In this document: in pieces, positions 32,366 through 44,205 of the stretch
How positions within the stretch are numbered: position 1 is the first letter of the stretch
How the letters are laid out: the number at the start of each line of letters is the position of its first letter
Assembly: GCA_946406115.1 (NCBI GenBank)
Contig: OX291547.1
Coordinates: 4,407,001 to 4,471,000 of the forward strand
DNA length: 64,000 nucleotides
Origin: Apoda limacodes
Lineage: Eukaryota; Arthropoda; Insecta; Lepidoptera; Limacodidae
Direction of reading: 5' to 3'
Notes under the pieces: generated by a model
Database searches by the model: none
Told to the model about the DNA's origin: nothing
Seen by the model: the letters and a program-made list of their open reading frames with translations, nothing else
Translations under genes and position numbers: made by a program

Positions 32366-33189
32366 GCTTGTCAGGTCCACACGGGTGTACCTAAATAAAT
32401 TTCAATTATGTAACAAATTAGTTATAACTTCGAGGTTTCAAGATATTTAAAACTTGTACATTTGCCTGGAATGCGTAGGTCAGGTACAATATTTTTTGTT
32501 GCGTTTGAACCTTTTGGGACGAGCGGACTTTCTTAGAAATTATTAATTAACAGATGGTCGGTTTTGAGATGTTGTCGCTATGGCTTACGGCATGATGACG
32601 CGCCAAAATTCAAGAGCGAGAAAGTCGTACGAGTGCGTACGAGATAGATGATCCGCGTAAGGGATGGTTTTCGCATGGTCATAAGGATAAGAGATTTACG
32701 GGCTTATTATTGCAAAGGCGATAAGGCCGAATATCACTAACGTATTATTGAGAGTTACAGCTTTACCCGGCACAAAGGTGCGCCAGCGCATTGCAGAAGG
32801 AATGCGGGAATCGGGGCAGTCATTCTTTTACGAAAGGAAGGCTAACACGTGGCTAACAAGTGAACTGTGAGAGATGTGAGATGAGAGTGTTACGTGTTAA
32901 CGTACGGAGATCTTCGTTCAAAGCTAAGTCTTTAACGCATGGACAAGCGAAAGGAGTGACTAAGGCGGACAATACGCAACACAACAACGGAACGAGGTAT
33001 CTAATATTGTCGAACGCGCACGAGAACGACAGCGTGTACAATGCCATGTTTGGTAATGTTTTTCATTATTTAATAGAATTAAATAAATGATCACGTCATA
33101 TCACAAGTCTTTTACTAAGCGATACCTCCCCAGGTAAGAGGGAGAGAGGGGTGACCTCACAAGCTTTAAAACGTAACACTGAAAATTAT
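32366..33189. other. Sequence interrupting family W copy 1
   Basis: It has a GC-richer centre (32560-33060) with overlapping short frames on opposite strands (32853-33090). It separates the two W blocks that are almost adjacent at 40230-40575, so it may be an inserted element. No motif was recognised. Confidence 0.3.
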
Positions 33190-33420
33190 TGGTTGCAAAA
33201 CGAACGGTTGACGTTCACACACTACCTACGATAACAACACGCTATAAATTATGACTATGTATAGGCAGTTTGACAGATTTACACCAAAACACACTTAGTA
33301 TGTGTGTTATAATAACAAAAATCACAAAAATATCGTTACCGACCGCCTGACTTTATTACGGACTTAGCATTATAAATGAACGGAATGGTTGAAATATAAC
33401 AAAATAAACGAAAATAATGT
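33190..33420 (+). repeat. Dispersed repeat family W, copy 1, right block
   Basis: GCAAAACGAACGGTTGACG, TATAGGCAGTTTGACAGATT and AAATAAACGAAAATAATG recur in the same order at 40329-40570. Confidence 0.6.
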
Positions 33421-34819
33421 TTTTTATTCCAAGAAAAACACATTTGAAATATTAAAATTTACAAAGACATAACCTCAAATCTTGTACCCTGTGCACACTA
33501 TTTCCCAACTTTTGTTTCAATAGTTGCAGGCTACTTTAGTTTTATTCCTATATTTTTTTTTTACTGACTGACTATGCAGTTGGCTGTTGCAGCCATTACT
33601 GCTCCACCGGGCTATTGGGGCGAGACTCTGAAAGAAGTTATTCCTAACCTAATCCAATCATGTATGGAGAGCCTTTATGTGCAAAGGCCATTTGTTTCCA
33701 ATAGATGAAGATTTGCTGAAATTTACGTACACAGCCCTTAACTTGTTTCATATGTATACATGTGCGACATTTTACTGAAATCTACATATTAAACCTGCGG
33801 AGATATGACGTAACGGTATTTGTGAACGACTGTTATCGCGTTGCTGCTGTTTAAATTTACTTACATAGCCCGTCATAAGGGACATTTAATATAAGGGTAA
33901 TTTGCAGGAACAAACTACATTTTAACATACTCTATCGTTCTTTGTTCAAATTGTATACTAGAATTTTTCATTCATCGTCCAAATGTTTACACAATTAAAA
34001 CAAATTATTGCTGTTTTTTTCCCGTACATACTAATCATGCATCACAAACAGTGTGATTTATCCTATTTGTGACGAAATTATTAAATTTTTTATTAAATAA
34101 AAAAAAGGGGACAACAAACTGGAATTAAAGGTCAGCTAACATTGAAAACTTATACCATTACCTATAACTACATAATTAATAATAGAAAAAATAATTTGGT
34201 ACTTGGTAAATAAAATTAAAGGCATGGTATTATATAAAATGTAAATCAACGCAATTTCTCAAAAATTTTACATGAGCATTTTTGTATTAAATTGTCTGAT
34301 AACTAATAAGCCTTGTTTAATTTGCACTGTGTGATATTTTCAGGAAAGATTTGATTGATTGGATGAATTAATCTAATCTTGTATATCAATTATTAAAAAA
34401 TTTAATATCAAAAATACAAGTTAATTTTTACAAAATGTAGTCAAGGTTTTGTTACAAATCATTTACTGTGATAAGCCGGAAATTGACCTACCGCCTATTT
34501 TTTTAGATACTTTGTTTTTTACTTTTGTAACTATTCTATTTTATCGTGCAATGAAAATATATAATAATAATAATAATTGAAAAAAACCATTTTCACCTCA
34601 CCATTTCTTAGTGGTAGCTAGGCTTTGAAGGCATTTTACGGGTTTTTGTTCCTTATATGTTCCAGTTAACCTTTTAAAGACATAAAACTTTAGGTTTTAA
34701 TTTTTTTTGTTCCCAAACCGGATACCAATTGGATTGTAATATATATTTCAGAAACCGTTTTTTACCGACTTCATTTCTTTTCTTCTATTAGATAGAATTA
34801 GATTATTCTGCGTTAAGCA
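33421..34819. other. No recognised features
   Basis: AT-rich throughout with homopolymer T runs. Confidence 0.35.
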
Positions 34820-34912
34820 CAAATATATAAATACATATATCTGATTACGACCTAAGTACCTAGGTACTAGGTAGGTACTTAGGTCATAATCAGTTATATA
34901 TATATTTATGTA
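34820..34912. repeat. Palindromic hairpin, arms about 40 bp
   Basis: TATATCTGATTACGACCTAA then GTACCTAGG are mirrored by CCTACTTAG-type GTAGGTACTTAGGTCATAAT and CAGTTATATATATATTTATG. Arms match with a few mismatches around a short TACTAGG centre. It may be a small MITE or a chance product of AGGTAC-rich sequence. Confidence 0.7.
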
Positions 34913-36269
34913 CTTAGGTACCTACGTAATTTAACTGCTGAAATGTAAAACTGTTAATAAGATCATAAAAATGAAACGATCTCAAAACTCTAATTGGGCG
35001 GATTACTTTGCCCTTTGCAACATAATAGGCCACTTTGGAAGCAAAATCCCTCGACTGATGGTCAATTACCTCCCGGATCACAATAATTGTTACTTTGCAT
35101 CGCCAGACAAAATTACTTCATCCCTCATTCATTACTACAAGACGTAAAAGTTAAACAAATAGGTGGCTTAACTTTTTCAACTCCGCCTTTTATGTTTTTA
35201 TTTGAAGTAGGTAACTAGTAGCTCAACAGTCAGGGGGTCAGACCGTCGTGTGTGAGACACGAATCCTGCATATATGCCTTTCAAAACTAACACAAAATTC
35301 AGTATTGATTGCCATATCCCAGTACTATCGTAAAACTTCGTCGTGCTTCGGTCATAACCGACAAGTCTGGCGGGTCGAAAGTAACAAACGTTCTGTAGAT
35401 TTGTCTTATGGTCTTATCACTGCCCGCGGCCATTGAGGGTTAGTTTGTAGTACTTCCCATGCCTGAGATCGGTTTCCACGCGTATCTCGGGTTTGTGTGT
35501 TATATTAAATGACGAAATGTGTTTTTACGCCCTGAAAATACGATTTTTTACTTTTATTCACTTAGTGTTTACGTAGGGTTGAGATATCTTATCTTTGTGG
35601 CTATTTTTTTTTTTTTGATTCACCATATGTTTGCTTGTACATGATTATAATTGATTTATGTAAAGCACATTAAGTTTTTAGGTTATTACGAGATTATTTA
35701 CAAATAATTGAGTGGGTATGAAAGTAACATTACACCACGGGGATAAAAGTAACATGCTTTTTATGTAAACACTAACACAACTTTTTTGACGTGACAACGT
35801 CTTATAAATTGGTTTGCCGGGTGACACTTCAAGAAACTGCGTTACGCTCCGCTCACGTTATGCGCTCACAATGAGAGCGAGTGAGAGGCACGCGCCCGCC
35901 TAAGAGCGAGAGAGACAGACATAAAATCATTGTCACGTAAAACTTTCGCCCGTATACCGACTTTACAGGCAACCAGTTTTTTTTCTTAGATTAAGATAAA
36001 CAAAGAATTGTGATGCTGTTCGTGAAACCTATAAAAAAGTCGCCAGTGGCAATTGTAATAAAAAAACGTTATAGCACTAGTAAGAAAACTGAATGTTAGC
36101 CATATCACATTAATCATATTTTTAAACTATTTGCTGTTAGTACTTGAACTGGTCTTTCTAATAGAGACTTTTGATGTTTATTGCAACAGCGATGCTTAAG
36201 CTTCTTTCCACTTTCAACAAAATTATCACAGCTAATTAGATCATATAAGCCCAAATCACAATGGCCCAA
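34913..36269. other. No gene; possible tRNA-like scrap at 35218
   Basis: TAGCTCAACAGTCAGGGGGT ... GACACGAATCCTG at 35219-35270 is vaguely box A/box B-like. A GC-richer patch lies at 35800-35920. Nothing else was recognised. Confidence 0.25.
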
Positions 36270-36395
36270 TTAACTGGTTAGAACGACAAGTATATCCTGG
36301 GTGAACGAAACTCAGGACACGTTGAAGAAAGATATCGGGAAGGGTGGGGGGTTTACGTTAAACAGTGGACGTCTACAAGCTAAGATGATAATAAA
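36270..36395 (+). mobile_element. LINE (RTE-like) 3' end fragment
   Basis: GGGGTTTACGTTAAACAGTG then GACGTCTACAAGCTAAGATG and ATAATAA match the lepidopteran ending GGGAGGCCTACGTCCAGCAGTGGACG...GATGATGATGA. Confidence 0.5.
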
Positions 36396-37730
36396 CCGAA
36401 GAGTGGTTCTGAGGAATACCTTACAAAAAATATTGTTCTTTGTTTGTTACGTGTTAGAAAAAATATTATGTTGAGCTTATTACAATGTTTATTATGTTAA
36501 AGTGTAATTTTGTATTTTAGTTTTATGTTAACAGTTAACAACAAAAACAACAATCATTAATAAAAAACAAACAATTTGTTATCTTTATCTCAAAATTAGT
36601 TTTATTGCTTATCTACGAAATGCGCTGTATATGTTACTATGTTACTTTCGACCTGACCCTGAGGAAGAATAACAATTAATATCATAGTTAAGAATACCAG
36701 TTTTTGTAAAGCATACACAAAAATAATATGTGGCTATGTCAATTTAACCGTATGGATATTAGACTAACCGAAATCAAGCGAAATGTGAAACGTGTTACTA
36801 TTGTACCCAGTCTCCCCTATATTTCAGGAGGACGTAGCCTAAGTCAGTGCTGACTGCTAACTTAGATTTCAACGTATGGAACTACGTCCACAAATAAAAA
36901 AAATTTAAGATAATTTTCTTTTCCATTTCGCTAAGCAAAAGTTCAAACGAGGAATTACAATTCACCTGTGATATGACAATAGTTTTATACAAAGCAACTG
37001 CAATGTGATAAATAATACTTCCAAAATCCAGGCAATAAGTGCTACCTCATTTTAACGTGTGAAGTATTAGGTTTAAGTTGTGTAATGAGCCCTGAGTTTT
37101 ATTCTGTAAGCTTGTTGTCTACCTAGATTAAAAAATACTATTTACAAGACAGTCGATAAATCGGTAGATAAACTACCTATCTATCGAAGGGCCCCTATTG
37201 ACATCGACAAATACACATTGAGTAGAAAGTGTTACCTGGGGACTGATCTTATACAAGACAAAAGAATTCCCCGAATAGCTAAAAAATTGTAAAGAACAAT
37301 GAAGTTATAAATAGATTCACTGCGGTCGAGATTGAAGGGTCTACTGAAAACAATTTCATAGAAAGAATAGCGTGTTAAGTGCCCTCGAAAAATTGTCTTT
37401 TAAAAACCGCTTTTACGAATAGAAAACGCACCGTAAAAAGAAAACGTCAAATTCAATAATGACAATTAATGATTTTTAAATGTGAATAAGTATTTTTTAT
37501 TAAAAGACTTCTGAATTTGACCTTTCTTTTTAGGGCTCCGTTCCCGTTTTCGTCATATCCAGATCCAGGTTAATGAATACTTTGATTAATTCTTCTGTTT
37601 ACTCGTAAGATCTTACTACATACCAAAAATTGCAAGTCTATACAGATTTTTTGAGTTAAAACCGGGTCGAAACCAGCTCAAAATAGATCGTGACAGAAAA
37701 AAAAAACACATGGCATCACCCTTTTCTTTA
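36396..37730. other. No recognised features
   Basis: AT-rich, no motif-bearing frame. Confidence 0.35.
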
Positions 37731-38444
37731 ATTAAACATATTGGTCACCAGTACGTATCATATCTACGATCCAAAGACAGTATGGAGACAATGACATATT
37801 CTGCAAAAACTAACTTTTGAAATCGTGACATTTATAAAAAAATTTGGAAAATCCAAAAGTGCACGCCTCACAGCGGTCATTCACATTTAAAAAAAAAATT
37901 CTAAAACAAAAACTCAAGTTTTTTAAAATAAAATAACAAATAAGGTGAGGAAAAAATATACTATAAAATAAAAATAAAAAATATATATATAGATATACAG
38001 TATACAGTGGTATATTAGTTTTTTATAAATTATAATTAAACGACAGTACTTAGAACGCTAATATTAACTAGGAATCAGCACAGTGTAATTAAACATATTG
38101 GTCACCAGTACGTATCATATCTACGATCCAAAGACAGTATGGAGACAATGACATATTCTGCAAAAACTAACTTTTGAAATCGTGACATTTATAAAAAAAT
38201 TTGGAAAATCCAAAAGTGCACGCCTCACAGCGGTCATTCACATTTAAAAAAAAAATTCTAAAACAAAAACTCAAGTTTTTTAAAATAAAATAACAAATAA
38301 GGTGATGAAAAAATATACTATAAAATAAAAATAAAAAATATATATATAGATATACAGTATACAGTGGTATATTAGTTTTTTATAAATTATAATTAAACGA
38401 CAGTACTTAGAACGCTAATATTAACTAGGAATCAGCACAGTGTA
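37731..38444. repeat. 357-bp tandem duplication, two near-identical copies
   Basis: Copy 1 is 37731-38087 and copy 2 is 38088-38444. Both begin ATTAAACATATTGGTCACCA and end GAATCAGCACAGTGTA, and the offset is constant at 357. The only difference I see is AAGGTGAGGAAAA against AAGGTGATGAAAA. There is no frame in it. Confidence 0.95.
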
Positions 38445-38880
38445 ATACTTTATATATTAAAAACAAAAGTATTCCGGTAAGATGTATTTTTCGACCAATT
38501 TCTCTGCCACATACATGGTCACATAAACACAGACTCACGGACGTCCAAGAATGATTAGTTTTAATGTTATTATTTATTATATTAAACAAATTAATTGTTT
38601 ATAAAATGTACCATATGTGCTAGACAGATTATTTAACTTCATATTAGTGCACTCATATTATCCTGTAAGTGTAATATTAAAAAAAAAACGTCATTTAAGT
38701 TTCGAAAGACTGGGTTTTTTGACATGTCGAGAGTAGAGCACTACCTCACCGCTCCGCTTATGAGGCGTGCAATAAATCCAATTCAGAAAACCTTCAACAA
38801 AATTGTCATTTTTTGTCTTTTATTTTGTTGGCTAGTTTTCGATTACACTTATTGTGAAAAGGTATATGCAAAAAAGTTTT
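38445..38880. other. AT-rich, short frame of unknown status
   Basis: A 72-codon frame (38724-38942) runs into family Z copy 2. It matches nothing known and may be part of that element's 5' region. Confidence 0.25.
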
Positions 38881-40085
38881 TTGAAGTGAAAACTTCTTTG
38901 GCGGCGTTGTATACCATTTTTGGTATAAGTAAAAAATGTTAAACTCGCGTCAAGTCACGTGTCCTGATCAAAAATTCATAGAAAAATCATAAGACAGAAC
39001 TCGCATCAGATTTATTTAAATTAGGTAAGTTTTTGTGATGGGTAAAAAATGATAAACTCGCATGAGACTGATCGTCAAACGAAAATCATAATGCCACGCC
39101 ATAAAAATTCGCAAGACGGAAACCATAACGCCACGCCTATTATAATTTTAAAGTAAAAACGTCTTTAGCGGCGTTGTGCACTTTTTTTGTGATGGGTAAA
39201 AAATGTTAAACTCTATAGGACGAATACAAAGTAAGAGGAAATTGGGTTGATAAAAAGATGAAAGTGCGGATTATACATGTTAAAATTTTATACTCAGGTT
39301 GTATGTTTTTGAAGTGAAAACTTCAAAAAGGACAATTCATAGAAAATTCGTAAGACGGAACTCGCGCCAGATTTGTTTACGTTAGGTTAGTTTTTTATTT
39401 TTAGTATATGGCGATTATGAGTAGTACAGGGAGGTTGGACATGGGATTTTAATTCTTTGACAGATTGAGATGTCAAATAAACTACGTCAAAAAAGTAAAT
39501 GAACAAACATTATTATTTATAATAATGAAAGTGCGGATTACACATGTTAAAATGTGATACGATACGAGGTGAGATAAAAGTAATTGTAGAGCATAGCTTA
39601 CGTTACACTGGATAGAAGGTATATCTATGTGGTGACGTGTGACAATGAGTGTTTTATTGGAAAATAAATAAACTATATTTATTTATTATATTAGGTTGTA
39701 TCAAAGAAAATAGTCGAAAGTTAGAGGAGTTAGAGACGTGTGATAGGATAGAGAGCCAGTTCCATAGTAGTAGTGGCATAGTACTATATTACGTTTAATA
39801 TAGCTTATTACATTATTGAGAAATATAGTAAGGACACAACTATACGTTAAGCGCGAATTGTGTGTTAAGCACATTGGTTCTGTACAAATAAATATGACGT
39901 ATGAGTCGTAAGTGGGTTTATAATTCTATGACAGATTGAGATGTCAAATATACTACGACAAAAAAGTAAATAAAAAAAAATTATTATTTATAATAAATAA
40001 AGATGCATACGAAGTGATGGGAAGTAAATAGCTAGTATGTTTTCACTTCTGCCAGCACTCCCGGAGTGCAACCCGTTTTTTTTTT
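38881..40085 (+). repeat. Dispersed repeat family Z, copy 2 (longest)
   Basis: It starts with TTGAAGTGAAAACTTCTTTG and ends with GTTTTCACTTCTGCCAGCAC, so GAAGTGAAAAC is a subterminal inverted repeat. The terminal perfect palindrome GCACTCC-C-GGAGTGC is at 40055-40069, followed by AACCCG and a T run. Internal blocks are repeated: GATGGGTAAAAAATG(A/T)TAAACT at least twice, and the GACAGATTGAGATGTCAAAT block twice (about 39460 and 39925). No protein motif was found, so it looks non-autonomous. Confidence 0.75.
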
Positions 40086-40229
40086 ACCTTTGACCATTAA
40101 TATTTCTTTTTGCAGATATCTGTGTGAACTGTGATATTTAATATGCTATTACGTATTTAAGACCTCTGGGATAACAAATAAACACTGACATCATTTAATA
40201 AGCAATATAGTATATACGATAGTTCGTTT

Positions 40230-40575
40230 TAGGTTAAAAAGTTCCCACTTTTGATAACGCCAGCTTTGTCACCGACACGTATCGTTCGTGAAGCTTTGAA
40301 AGGTTACTAACAAAATTTTTGAACTTGCAAAACGAACGGTTGACGAACCACTACGATAATCACACACACACACTACCATAAGCAATAATTATAGGCAGTT
40401 TGACAGATTTAGACCAATACAGATACCTACAGATATGGATCTAAACTATAATTTTTCAGTAGAAAAAGTAATAAAAATAACTAATAAGTATAATCGTTAA
40501 CGAACGCTTGACAGATTGATATTTTTGACACCAATCTGATGATAGGTGACGAAATAAACGAAAATAATGATTATT
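40230..40575 (+). repeat. Dispersed repeat family W, copy 2
   Basis: This copy is continuous: it holds the left block (TCCCACTTTTGATAACG, CACCGACACGTATCGTTCGT) and the right block (GCAAAACGAACGGTTGACGA, TATAGGCAGTTTGACAGATT, AAATAAACGAAAATAATG), which are split by 830 bp in copy 1. Confidence 0.6.
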
Positions 40576-41979
40576 CATCTTAAAACGATCACAGTCTAAA
40601 TGTAATTACAATTAGAGTAAATAAAATTATTGGCTTTTATACGTGATACGTAAAGATACCGCACGATTGTGATTGGGATTGTCGTCGACAGTCAGCCCTT
40701 TGGCCCTGTACCAATTTTCAGCTCTATACAAATTTTTGCAAACCGTTGTCTATTTTAACTGGCATATGTAAGTAATTGATTTTTATAAAACCAAAAAAAA
40801 ACATTCCATTTTAAAGGGTTAATGACAAATACTGAAACCCTTGCAGTTTGATTATGCGCGTCCTTCTAATGTTTTTGCAATTTTTTATAATTTCTAAGGA
40901 AATTTTAAATACTTAATATGTTAATCACCATTATTCCGTAACGAGTTAAACAAAGAGCATTAATAAACGTAGCTTTGAGATATTTTTTTTCGGGAACTTA
41001 AATGTCTTCAAAAAGGGTTCAAAGTGACTTGCCATTGGTCTCCCTGAAGTTATTAGCTCCGTAAGTAGTTAATATAGTGTCCCCGTTTTCTAAATTAAAG
41101 TTCACAAAAAAAAAAACCTAAATATAATAGTAGGCTTTTAGCGTTCCAACTCACGTCCTACTTTTTGTAGATCTGACCTACATATTATTTTAGTGACTGT
41201 ACCACAATATCATCAAAACCGTGCCACGTACAGGTACTCAACCTAACAAAGAATACATCCCTTTATTTTTAAGCTTTTCCAAGACCTAGAAAACACAATT
41301 TTAATCTCATTTAGAAGCAATTTTCCGCGCGAGAGATACAAAGGGGAAGCGCGCTCAAACCGGAAACCTCTCAATGCGCCTCTCACTTCACACAGCGCTA
41401 ACCACCTACCTATAGTAAGGTTTTATTCAGCAAAGGCATTCGGAAAAATTAACATACATAAATGCAATTTTGTTTAAAGGCGTCAAATATACTAGGTATG
41501 GAAAAAAATATAATTCAACTATACTACATGGTGGCGTAGTTTTCTTAGGGTTTTCCTCGTGTTCGAGCCCCCGTGTGTACCAATAAGTCTTTTACTAACA
41601 TCAACCTGGCCAACGTTTTATTCTAGATATGCCAAAGTAATCTAGACGAAAATACAAAAATATCTTTTTTTACTTTTTTTATATCTGCAAAGATGACCGA
41701 GATGATAGCAAAGTGCGCATTTTTGCGCGTCCCATAATTAAAACGCACTCGGCGATTGATCGCGCTGTGACGTCACGATTCCTGTCAACGCGACAACGAA
41801 GCGCGCAATCACCGATGCTGGTCGCTCGTACTTGCGGTAATATGACGAAAAAATGAATAGCAAATACTAGTTAGTTAGTTAGTTAGACTTATGTTTTCCG
41901 CACTTAGCCTCATAAAAGGGCCATTGTACGTAGGTAACCAATACCTGTCATTGGTTACTCATACCATCCCAGCTCCATC
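40576..41979. other. No gene; CpG-rich patch at 41700-41850
   Basis: The sequence is AT-rich except for 41700-41850, which is CpG-rich, contains GCGCATTTTTGCGC and a TGACGTCA palindrome at 41768-41775, and has no frame of note. It could be a promoter-like or repeat-derived patch. Confidence 0.3.
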
Positions 41980-42490
41980 CAAAAGTTAAGGAGGCATCTG
42001 ATGTTATTCAGCGCCTCTCTCATGGTTTGAAGATTCTTAAGGAGCTTTGTCCGTTGGTGGCTCACGCTTTTGCAATGAAGAACCACGTGAGACGGTGTCT
42101 CCTCGGCTTCCATACAGCCCCTGCATAGAGGACTGTCAGTAACGCCGATATTGAAAAAGTGTTTAGCGGGCAGTGACCTGTTATTATGCCAACTATGTAG
42201 CGTAGGTTTTTCCTGCTAAGTTTTAACAGTTTGTGCGACGGATTTGCGTCCAAGGATGTAAGAACATTCTTGGTTTGTTTGCAGTCTGTCTGTTCTGCCC
42301 ACTGTTTGTTTTGTTGTTGTAAGGTTCTGTCACGTAACCATGTTTTGAGTTGGATGAATGGTATCGGTACAATTGGTTCAGGTCCCATTATTTTAGTGCC
42401 CGATCCTCTCTTTGCCAACTCATCTGCCGCATCATTGCCTAGAGACCCACTATGACCACGTATCCATTGAAGAGTAACCCGGTTCTTCTA
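41980..42490 (-). pseudogene. LINE RNase H and C-terminal remnant
   Basis: The minus strand encodes, from 42490 downward, VTLQWIRGHSGSLGNDAADE followed by LAKRG, the end of a retrotransposon RNase H domain (the HSG..GND.AD.LA motif). It continues through PIPFIQLKTWLRD, LLKLSRKNLRYIVGIITGHC and PLNTF, the usual post-RNase H segment of LINEs that carry RNase H. The frame stays open to 42062 and then shifts. There is no reverse transcriptase upstream, since the fragment ends abruptly at 42490. The clade (I or a related RNase H-bearing group) is an inference from the domain. Confidence 0.8.
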
Positions 42491-42815
42491 GCAAATACTA
42501 TACAGTGATTAAATGGTGTAATTCAAATGTTAAAACACCCGACAAACTGTTTTTTAATATACCTCAAAATCCTAAAATAAGGCAGAAATGGATGACCGCA
42601 ATACGCAGACAGAATTCAATAGGACCGAAGATTGTTGTATTTTGTTGTTAATATCATTTCGATGTTAGTAACTATTTGATGTATCCTTTTCTAGTGATTA
42701 TTATCTACTTAGTACCTACTTAGTACCTACTACTAACCTAGAATAACCACGCGATAAGTAGGTATTTAAAAAAAAAATTAATGATACGTATTGGACGTAT
42801 AATATTCCGTAATAG

Positions 42816-43018
42816 CTGCTGCCCGCGACTTCGTCTGCGCATAAATTATAGCCTATATGTTATTCTGATGTATAAGCAAATAGCCTATATGTTATACTGA
42901 TGTATAAGCAAAATTATTGTAAAGTTTCAATAAAATCCATGCAGTGGTTTTTGCGTGAAAGAGGAACAAACATCCATCCAAACAAACTTTCACGTTTACA
43001 ATGTTAGTAGGAATATTA
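42816..43018 (+). repeat. Lepidopteran dispersed repeat with internal 32-bp duplication
   Basis: The head CTGCTGCCCGCGACTTCGTC, interior TAAAGTTTCAATAAAATCCA and tail AACAAACATCCATCC plus AATGTTAGTAGGAAT belong to the CATCCATCC family. TAGCCTATATGTTAT(T/A)CTG and ATGTATAAGCAAA occur twice, starting at 42849 and 42881. Confidence 0.75.
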
Positions 43019-44089
43019 TCTACCTATACTATGACCTTTAACCACCAATACCTTATAAGTAACAATAGGTAGCTAAAACAGGCTTTTCATTCCGTGACTT
43101 TTTTTTTTATATTTTGAACCTTCCACGGACATACTTTTCATTAATATTCATTTATATATGTACTATCTACCTTCTGTATCACCGTAAATTGGTTCTGATT
43201 TTGACATAGGTACGTACATCCTACATTAGGTACAATCAAAATACTTTATTTTACTGGAAACGAAGTATTTGCGGCCCGTAAGTTTATTATCCCTGATTTT
43301 GATTAACAGCTGGTATCGAAAAATCTCATCGTTTATTAAAGCATAGTTTAAAGTTATGCCCTCGACATAAGGGTCGTGCAAAGTGAAAAGTATTATGTGC
43401 TTCTGGCATGATGTGGTAAATTACCCACGTAAGTACCGAAGTACTTATAAGTATAAAATGTCACTTGGTTAGGTCGCTAGGTACTACGTACCTAACCTAT
43501 AATGTTTTAAACTAAAGACATAGGTAGTAGGTACTTACCTTTACAGTTTTATTCCTCGCATTTCGACAGACGTAAAATCTTTTTTTTTATAAAATATTGA
43601 GCCACCATTCAGCAATCAACTTCCGGCAGAATATCCGACTGACCTTTTTGGTAACCCTGTCCCATGGCGCAAATTTTCCTCACAAGGCACTTATTTAACT
43701 AACAGGTTGATTGTTACAACAACAGTAAACTAATACCTAAACAAAGCAATGGCATAAAATAGCTGCAGCGCGCGCGCGAGATATCACTTCAATGAGTTTC
43801 ATACGGCACGGGGCACGAGCGACACGGATCGACGGGAACTCTGACGTCACGAGTCAAGCGCGAGCAATTATGGAAATTTAAAAAGTGCTCAAGACTTCTC
43901 ACGGCCACAACTTCCGTAATACTCCATAGATTATCGTGAAATAAAGACTGATATAACGTACGAAATCTAAACTTTCCTGTTAAGTGATGTTAAGTGTAAT
44001 GTGTTAGTAACTCTAATTCTTTAGAGCATACATTGTTCACCACTGGCTTTTCAATGAAGGAAAAAATCGTGAGTAAACTTGCATATGTA
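43019..44089. other. No gene; CpG-rich patch at 43760-43870
   Basis: 43760-43870 contains a GCGCGCGCGCGAG run, several CACGAGCGACACG-like words and TGACGTCA at 43842-43849. The flanks are AT-rich. No exon-like frame was seen. Confidence 0.3.
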
Positions 44090-44205
44090 GAGGGCCCGCG
44101 CGTTGAACTATGGCCCAAAGATGGGGGTAGGCCTCCGGTCGCCCAGCAGTGGAAACGTACCGGTCTACTTATGATAGCTGGTAACGATAACAATAACGGT
44201 AAGTA
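44090..44205 (+). mobile_element. LINE 3' end fragment
   Basis: GGCCCGCGCGTTGAACTATG, a GGGGGTAGGCC block and CGCCCAGCAGTGGAAACGTA precede an AACGATAACAATAACGG-type tail. This is a lepidopteran LINE-end layout shared with 59045-59170. Confidence 0.5.
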
